Positions 57,041-64,000 of a stretch of 64,000 nt of DNA are shown here, piece after piece (position 1 is the stretch's first letter; each line of letters starts with the position of its first letter). Made by a program: the position numbers and the translations under genes. A model generated the notes under the pieces. It was not told the origin of the DNA. It did not search any database and saw only the letters and a program-made list of their open reading frames with translations. This stretch comes from Prionace glauca (lineage: Eukaryota; Chordata; Chondrichthyes; Carcharhiniformes; Carcharhinidae), in NCBI GenBank assembly GCA_037974335.1, contig CM075731.1, positions 45,616,206-45,680,205 on the forward strand, written 5' to 3'.

Positions 57041-58659
57041 AAACTTATCATTGGCAATGATCTTCCCTGATTTCTTGGGTGATCTACTTTCAAAGACACT
57101 ATCCAAACTACTTTGAAAATGCTGTAGCGCTGCAGGAAAATTCTGTCATTCTGAAATCTTTGGCCCAATACCTTGCTTCTGCATGAGGCTGTGACTGACA
57201 AGTCAATTGAGTTCCACAGTTCTCTCATGCAGAGGCCAAGGTGCTAATCTCATCAGAGGTTTGCATTCAAACACACATCCTTCAGTGATAGGTGCTACTC
57301 TTAATGTGCTTTCTGGAAATATTCACTTCAAAGTGCATGCTTGTGTTTCATTGAAAGACTAGTTAAGATATTGAAATCTTATTAAGTGAGCATTTATCCT
57401 ATTTGATATACAATAGCTGAATACTTTTATTAACATTTAAGATAATTAAAGATGTGAACTTAGATGTGATTCATTGTTAATTCTTTGAAGACTATCATTT
57501 TCCACAGCAGAAAACATTTCATACAGCATGTTAGGTTGAAAAATTTAACAAGGAAAAGAGTATCAGAAGAATGTTTTAAAAATTTTATGTCCAGTCTGAC
57601 AGTAATGTTGAGTACATTCTGTTTGATATAAATAGCATTTGACTGAATAACATTCAATCCCTAAAGCAGAGATTAAGTTATGAGGCCACATTACCTGAAC
57701 AGTTTGAAGCTGTTTCTATCTGGATTCTGCTCTGTTTCCTGCTGGCACCACTGTAGATTTAGACTTGCATGTGGTTTAGAAGGTATTTTAATTTAAAGGC
57801 TTGAAATTCATGTTAATGATACTAGAGGAAAATCACTAAACATGCTGATTTGACATATGTCTGCCCAGCATTTTAAGAGGATCATTAATCCCATTTATTT
57901 TAGCTGGTCTAATGCCGCAATTAAAATGCCCAGAGCAATGTCAGATCAACATGTTAAAGATTTATTTGCTAATATTACCAACAGCACTTTCTTGTCCAAT
58001 ATTTTATTATTGGGAAACTAGTAGCTGATAACTTTAGGCATTGTGGAATTGCCATTTCGTGAAGCTATTTGATACTATGGAGATCAAGCTGAGGGATTGT
58101 GATAGGAAGAACTGAAAGTGATGCCAATTGTCATGTGAAGGATGCGGATGGATATGCTTATGATTATGGACCACAGTTCTTGAACGAATTTATGCACCAG
58201 GACAGAGCTACTCCAGCGACATGACAGGATAGTTTCTGTTGGCTATAATTTAGAGAGATTCTTGAAGCTTTGGTAAGTATGATTTCAATTATGGTATACC
58301 TCTGCTTTTGCTCATTGTTATAATTTCCATTTAGATCTCATGAATGCACTACTTTGCAGCTAAGGTAGAGAAGAGCTTGCTTTGTCCCAGCTGTTTTTGG
58401 TTATATAGGGCACAAAGTCCATGCGACTCTTTACCTAGATTTCTTATCCTGTCAATCAGAAAATATTTGGCAGTCCTACCTTTCCGTTTTTCTGTCTTTA
58501 TTGTTTCAGAAATCCCATGTTTAACCACTGTTGTGCTCTATAGCAGTTTATTGGAGTACTGGTGTCCTACGTCGCCACATTGGCCAGATGTTCAACATTT
58601 GGTTTATTCAGTGTTTTACTTGTCATTCTGTTGTTGCTAACGTTAAGGCCAATGTTTGT

Positions 58660-58684
58660 TGGGGGGGTGGGGGGGGGGGGGGGG
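58660..58684 (+). repeat. G run
   Basis: About 22 G in 25 bases (gttgggggggtggggggggg and onward). Possible G-quadruplex or assembly-prone homopolymer. Confidence 0.85.
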
Positions 58685-60311
58685 CAGTGCAGAAGAGCTT
58701 GAGAGATGGTTCAGAGCTGTAAGTGCAATGTGTAGGATTAAGAATTCATTTCATAGAGTTGCAAAACTTACTGATTGTGTTACCACATTTGCTTTTGGAG
58801 GGAGTAAGCTCTGTGCCCCAATGTATTTTAATGTGCCCTAAGAATTATTATCAAATATGTCAGTTGAATCTTTTAAGCAGTTTCCATAATAGTGGAAGTA
58901 GAGCAGTCAACATGTATATTCAGTAAACCTAAAGACTATGACCTTAGCATAATACTGATAATTTCAGTGTTATTGTAAAGTTACAATGAGATTGAGTCTT
59001 CAATAAGTTTGCAGATAATCACATTGTGTCTAGATATGAGTCACATCTTTGAGTATCATTTTAATATTTACTCTTAACTTGTTTTTTTAATGGTAGAATT
59101 AAGCTTTTCTATTGTAATCAATGTTTAATATTTGTGCAAAACATGTAAATTGTTTAGTAGTGAAGGAGGAGCTTTGGTGGTTTGATTTGTACAAACGTCA
59201 AAATAAAAAAAATGTACCTTTCACAACATAAACATAAATCAACATTTTAGTCAACATATTTGTCAGTTATGTTCTTGCAATGCAACAGTCTAATTGTGAA
59301 AGCATGTGTTGTTTACTATCATTTATCTGCCCCATTTACATGATTTATGATGTGATGAATGAAAAAAGTTAATCTTCCATCTTGGTGAGAAGTTCTTTAA
59401 TACAGACATCATTCATTCCTTGTACAGGTTTCTGTTGCTGTATATCATAATTGTTTCACGTGCTCTATGGGTGGTTAGTTGATGATAGTTTGGTTTTGGT
59501 ATAGTAATAATATGATTGATATATATGGCATATTTCCTTTCACTTAACCTGTCCTGTCCTGAGACAGCTGCTCATGCTATGATGCAGTTCCGCAGGCTCC
59601 CTAGTACCTTGCCCATCTGAATGTTTAATGATGATCTGTGAATTTTGGTAAATTATTTGAGTGTTGGCCAACTTGGCGAATGTTGTTCTGCACTTAACTG
59701 ATGGCTACACACACGTGGCTGAATACCTTGGTTCCTGGGTTTTGGTAACAGGAGCAGTGGTATAGCTGGTAAACTAGCAGAAGCAATGTTGAGATGCCTC
59801 CCCTTCACTGACCCATTGTGGGACAGGTTTTCCAATGGTGGGCTGCAAGACAGTTGGCAACCTGCTCCATGGAGGCCAGCAATTAAGTTCCATACACAGG
59901 GCTCAATTAAAGGCCATTTTACAGATCCATCACCATTTACTAGTGGCAGGTGGGCCCCCATTGAATGGAGAGTCTGCCAATTTCCAGGAGCTGGCCCTTC
60001 AGCTTTGCCTGAAGGGGCCTTCAGAGCCAGAAGTACAAAAGGCAGACCAAACACCCCTAACAATCCTCTGGTGTAATTTTGTTCTGTAATCGGTGTGGCC
60101 AATAGCTGTCATCCCTCCCAAAGTTTAATTTTACTTACCTCTCTGAGGCTCCTTCACTTTCAATCACCTCAACAGCTATGTCCTGCCTCAGTGGTGCTGT
60201 CCTCTCCTGGTGACAAGGCCTAAGTTTCAGATCTGTTAGCCTTCTGATTGGGCCAGCAACATCAGGAGCCAGAGTCCATAATTGGATGGTGGGCTCACAG
60301 GTGGCTAATTA

Positions 60312-60462
60312 GGACAAAAGATGTGCTGGTTAGGTGCATTGGTGTGCTAAATTCTCCCTCAGTGTATCCAAACAGGTGCAGATATGTGGCAACTAGGGGA
60401 CTTTCGCAGTGAATTCATTGCACTGTTAATGTAAGCCTACTTGTGACACTAATAAATAAACT
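60312..60462 (+). mobile_element. SINE 3' fragment
   Basis: gatgtgctggttaggtgcat, gtgtatccaaacaggtgcag, gtggcaactaggggactttc, then gtaagcctacttgtgacact and aataaataaactt. Same tail as the outer SINE at 56841-57040; the tRNA head is missing. Confidence 0.82.
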
Positions 60463-61627
60463 TAAAGGAAATCAGCTGCAGTAAAATCATTGAGCCAGTC
60501 CCTCTGACAGCAAGTATGGGCTCAGGATCTGCCTTTCACCCTAAAAGCAGGACCCTGAAGCCCACAGTAAAAAATTGGCCCCACATTCAGTTTGGATTGC
60601 AGGATAGTGATCAGGAAAATAAACATTTTTAGATTTTGTGTTGCCATAGCCTGGAGATGCTGAAGTCAATTTTAGCATTTAATTGCTCCCTAGTTAAGAG
60701 AGGTTCAGCATAAATCAGGTTTTGTGTAGCATAGGGCTAGACAAATGTTACACTTGTCTCCTGAACCACTGGACCAGATCCTGGCTTAGTAAATTGTTAT
60801 CACGTAAACCAATATGGGTTTGACAACATTGAGTTATCAGATGATTGGCAAGGTTTACAAATGAAAACTGTATTATTTTTCATTCTGAAACTTGGCAGAC
60901 TATGAAATTATCAAACAGATAGTGTTATTATTAAGGTAAAAGTAGGAATGCATTTTTCTCTTAGTTTGCTTGTGGTATGACTTACTGCTCAAATGTGATT
61001 TATTTGATTGAAACATTTGTATTTCTGTGATGGAATAAAATTTATATTAGAAATTACTCAAGCCTTTAGAACATTTCTAGCATGCAAAATAATTTTGTAT
61101 ACTGATAATTAATACCAACATGACTACCTTGTAATGGAATTTTGTGAAGTTCCTATGGCAAGATGGTTACTGAGCTAGTTTTTACTCATTTTGATTCAGA
61201 AATGGAGAATATTGATGTGACGTAAAATCATTTTTATCTGTAAATAGTTACTGTGGCTCTTCAGAAGATATATATTTAATATCTACAAATCTCAAAAAAT
61301 TTTAAGTTAAATGGTTTGATTTTGACTTGAGAAATGAAGGCAAGTTTTTTTTATTTTGCTTGTAAGCTGTTCAAAATAGCTTGAGGCAAAATTTCTCTCC
61401 TGCTTTGGACTAATTCTATTCACAATTAATGGATCCAATTGTATGTTTTAGTTAAAGATAAATCTTTGAGATGAACTATTACAGAATTTTATCCTTTTGA
61501 GGCAATTTGAGTTTAGCATGCTAAGTTATGTGATTAATTTTTGTGATTATTTTCAGTTTCCAGTATTAAGAAACATCACTCACCATCAACACGCATTCTA
61601 AATTTAAGCATCTTATTTCTTATACAG

Positions 61628-64000
61628 AATTTTCTAGCTCTGTTACCGTCGCTGCTGAAGATAAGAGGGAAGATTTCTACAGTAGTGACCTCCATGTGTC
61701 AGATAAAACATTTGAACTCAAGCCTGAAACAGCACCTCTTTCCAGCATTTCAGACATAGAAGCTAAGCCTTTGAAAGCAATACCAGCATTTGTTAAAAGC
61801 ATTTCCAGTATAGAGGTAGTTGTGGAAGATGTAGCTAAATTCACTGTGACAATAACTGGATTCCCCAAACCCTCTATTCAGTGGTTTCATAATAATAAAA
61901 AATTGACTCCTTCATCAAATTGCAAATTTATTTATGATAGGGATGAATATAGTCTAATTATACCTTATGCAAAATTTACAGATGAGGGAGAATATACTTG
62001 CTCAGCTGCCAATGTGCTTGGAACAACTTCATGTAGTGCATATCTGAAGATCAAACCAAAAGATGGTATGGGAGGGTTTAGGACATCAGCTTCAAAACCT
62101 CCAGTTGCAAAACCGACAGATAAAAAAATAAGCAAAGAGGCATTCTCAAAGGAAATTGTGTCAATGATTCCAACAGAAACCATACATACCCTTAGAGGTC
62201 AGCCACCACATTTTTTCAAAGAACTTAAATCTGTGCAGTGCCCAGAAGGTCTGCCTGCTAAATTTGACTATGTAGTGAAAGGTGAGCCAGTGCCAGAAGT
62301 GCTTTGGTATAAGGAGAACGATCAGATTAATCAGAGCGTGCAATGCAATCTTAGATCCAATCCTGATGGCTCTGGTTCATTAACTATCAATAATGCACAA
62401 AAAGAGGACAGTGGTTTATATTCCTGCAAAGCTTTTAACTCATTTGGTGAAACAACTTGCACTGCAGAGCTAATTGTATCCAGTGGCACTTCTGCTACTG
62501 TTGAACATAAGAAACAGGAAGTAGTTCAAAAGCACCATACCAAGTCATACACAAAGACAGTTGGTGATCATGCCACAGAGTCACGTTTATTCATGGTAAA
62601 GTTACCTGGTGAGGCTCAGGCTGAGTTACAAGACAGAGATCAACTGGTGTACACAATAGCTTCTGAAGGTAAACATTCAGTTCACAGTGAGCAGACCGGC
62701 ACATTGCATGATGTGACTGTTTCTGCTGCAGAAACAGCAATTGCAGGAAAGAGACAGATAATAATGCATTCACAAACCACACAAGAAAGTCTGGGTTATA
62801 TAGAGCAACATTATGAACCAATTAAAAGTCCACCAATGTTTGAATTATCAAGCACTGAAGTACAATTAGATTCTACCCTTTGTTTGCCCACAATTGAGGA
62901 GAAAACTTTAATTCCAAAGGAAGGCAGTTTTAGTATCAGAGATTCATCTACTATAGATACTAAGACAAAGACAAAAGAAACAAGCATCTTGTCTGTGGAA
63001 ACGGATCAAATTCCCAGCTCCAGGACTGTTGTAGAGAAAGAAATATCAAAAACAGAGCCAGCATACTCTTTGCACAGCTACAAGGTTGAGGGAGATCAAG
63101 GACCACCCAAAGAGGCATTGTTTGGTTTTGAAATTCCTGCATTACAGAAATGTGAAATACAAAAAGAAAGAAAAATGGAGGTTCATACAGCTGTAGCAAT
63201 GGAACAGAATAAAATAAAACATGAAATGGCAGAAGACATACAAATGTTAGATGAAGCAAGAGAAGCAAAACCGTTTAAAGAATTGCCAAAACCATTCTTG
63301 ATGACTGTCACTGAAAGCCAGAAATCATTAGCAAAGGAATCTCTGTTCAAAGTACCTAAAGCTGACACACAACAAGCTTCAGTTATGAAAGATATACTTG
63401 TGAAAACTGCTTTAACTGCAGAAGAAAAACAACAGCTCACGAGTGAACACACCAAAGCAATATTTGGGTTAGACAGTGCAATCTCATTAACATCAAAAAA
63501 AGAAGAAAAGACACCTTTGCATTTACAGATTGTTAAGGGACAAGACACTCTGCCCAAAGAAACAACATTTACTTTTGAAGTACTGGCAGATGAGAAAGCT
63601 GACCTCAGAAGGAGCCCAATATTGCTGCATTCGTTACTATCAGAAGAACAGCATCTTTTACCTCACGAATACACTACTCCGTTATCTGATGTAAAAGATG
63701 CCGTCAGAACTAAACCTATGAAAGAGCGTATGCCTATTTTATCTCCTCATTATATGGAGACTACATGCATTTTTGATAAAGAAAGGATGCAACCTGATGA
63801 GAAACCAGCATCTCATGTTGCAGCACACAAACTTGAGAAAGCATACAGCTATTCTGCTGTTGTGGAAGAGAAAACAGAATTGTTAGCTGAACAAACTAAA
63901 ACACTTGAAAAGGAAGTTCCAAGTGTACAGGCTGAAGTTAAAAGTGAGCATTCAGCAGAAGAATACTTCCCAGCTGTAACTGTACCAATGCACCTATCAA
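61628..64000 (+). CDS. ttn: N2B exon: two Ig domains and start of N2B unique sequence (partial)
   Basis: Phase 1 start after TATACAG: EFSSSVTVAAEDKREDFY, like human EFSSSFLSAEEEGLHSAEL. Ig I16 (I24 in newer numbering) lies at residues ~57-145 (PAFVKSISSIEVVVEDVAKF, IQWFHNNKKL, DEGEYTCSAANVLG). Ig I17 lies at residues ~197-290 (PPHFFKELKSVQCPEGLPAK, VLWYKENDQI, DSGLYSCKAFNSFGETTC). The rest, about 500 residues, is N2B unique sequence: charged, low complexity, poorly conserved, but with LTAEEKQQLTSEHTK resembling human LITEENQQLSYEHIAK. The unique sequence is a cardiac spring and a hub for FHL proteins, alphaB-crystallin and kinases. Open to the window edge at 64000. Confidence 0.95.

Larger units (their letters stand above)
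55755..61627 (+). other. ttn: Novex-3 3' UTR and/or intron before N2B, 5.9 kb
   Basis: No AATAAA lies in the first 3 kb after the stop. Canonical AATAAA words occur at 59202-59207 and near 61031; weaker ATTAAA words at 57445 and 57920. The stretch contains a nested SINE pair (56428-57040), an inverted-repeat patch (56202-56293), a G run (about 58662-58684), a SINE tail (60312-60462) and otherwise AT-rich sequence. Confidence 0.7.
1..64000 (+). other. ttn: Titin gene, internal part (Z-disc to N2B)
   Basis: The whole window belongs to one plus-strand gene. Translated exons follow titin order: Z2, Z-repeats, Zq, Z3-Z9, I1-I15, novex exons, N2B. Titin is the giant sarcomeric protein that spans from Z-disc to M-line and acts as a molecular spring and scaffold. 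The promoter, start codon and Z1 lie upstream; PEVK, A-band and kinase parts lie downstream. Exon limits below come from AG/GT sites, phase bookkeeping across every joint and conserved residues. There is no sign of a frameshift or stop in any canonical exon, so the copy looks functional. Confidence 0.97.

Noticed and set aside
59653-60102. Overlapping ORFs on both strands (149, 96 and 84 codons)
   Set aside because: GC-richer repeat-like stretch without splice context, family resemblance or codon bias.
1-64000. Retroviral, LTR, Polinton or CRISPR elements
   Set aside because: No gag/pol/env-like frames, LTR pairs, protein-primed polymerase or direct-repeat arrays recognised.

Overview
The window is an internal, plus-strand piece of a single giant gene: titin (ttn). 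It enters inside the second Z-disc Ig domain (Z2), near the 5' end of the gene. It leaves inside the N2B exon of the elastic I-band. I can place 42 coding exons by translation, splice sites and reading phase. Their order matches vertebrate titin as I remember the human protein, domain for domain. No other host gene, rRNA, tRNA, CRISPR array or retroviral/LTR element is recognisable.

Organism: a vertebrate with AT-rich introns and many tRNA-headed SINEs carrying the V-SINE core, plus CR1/L2-type LINEs. Several families look like those I associate with sharks (elasmobranchs). The shark assignment is an inference; titin itself is certain.

Layout. 1-5107: end of Z2, the proline/SP-rich linker, a large exon with a 63-nt (21-residue) Ala/Gly-rich tandem array, then only two Z-repeats and the Zq region. 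7391-19580: Z-disc Ig domains Z3-Z9, the charged linker and I1. 19675-43248: the proximal tandem Ig segment I2-I15, collinear with human. 44772-46463: two extra exons with three Ig domains, in the position of the novex-1/novex-2 exons. 46892-46939: a 48-nt linker exon. 48199-55754: the novex-3 region, here in two large exons. The first is a symmetric cassette of exactly 1321 codons; the second ends in a stop codon after four Ig domains. 55755-61627: novex-3 3' UTR and/or intron with nested SINEs. 61628-64000: start of the N2B exon (two Ig domains, then unique sequence), running off the window.

How it works together: the Z-disc part anchors titin through alpha-actinin (Z-repeats, Zq) and obscurin (Z9-I1). 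The I2-I15 Ig string and N2B unique sequence are extensible springs. Choosing novex-3 instead of N2B gives a short, Z-disc-bound titin that ends at 55754. Most exon joints from Z9 onward are phase 1, so domains can be skipped without losing frame.

Most notable: the Ala/Gly repeat expansion beside a Z-repeat set of only two; the split novex-3 with a frame-preserving 3963-nt first exon built of about eight ~100-residue repeats; possible competing intron pairings just before novex-3; and a cleanly nested set of transposons with two perfect 9-bp target-site duplications.
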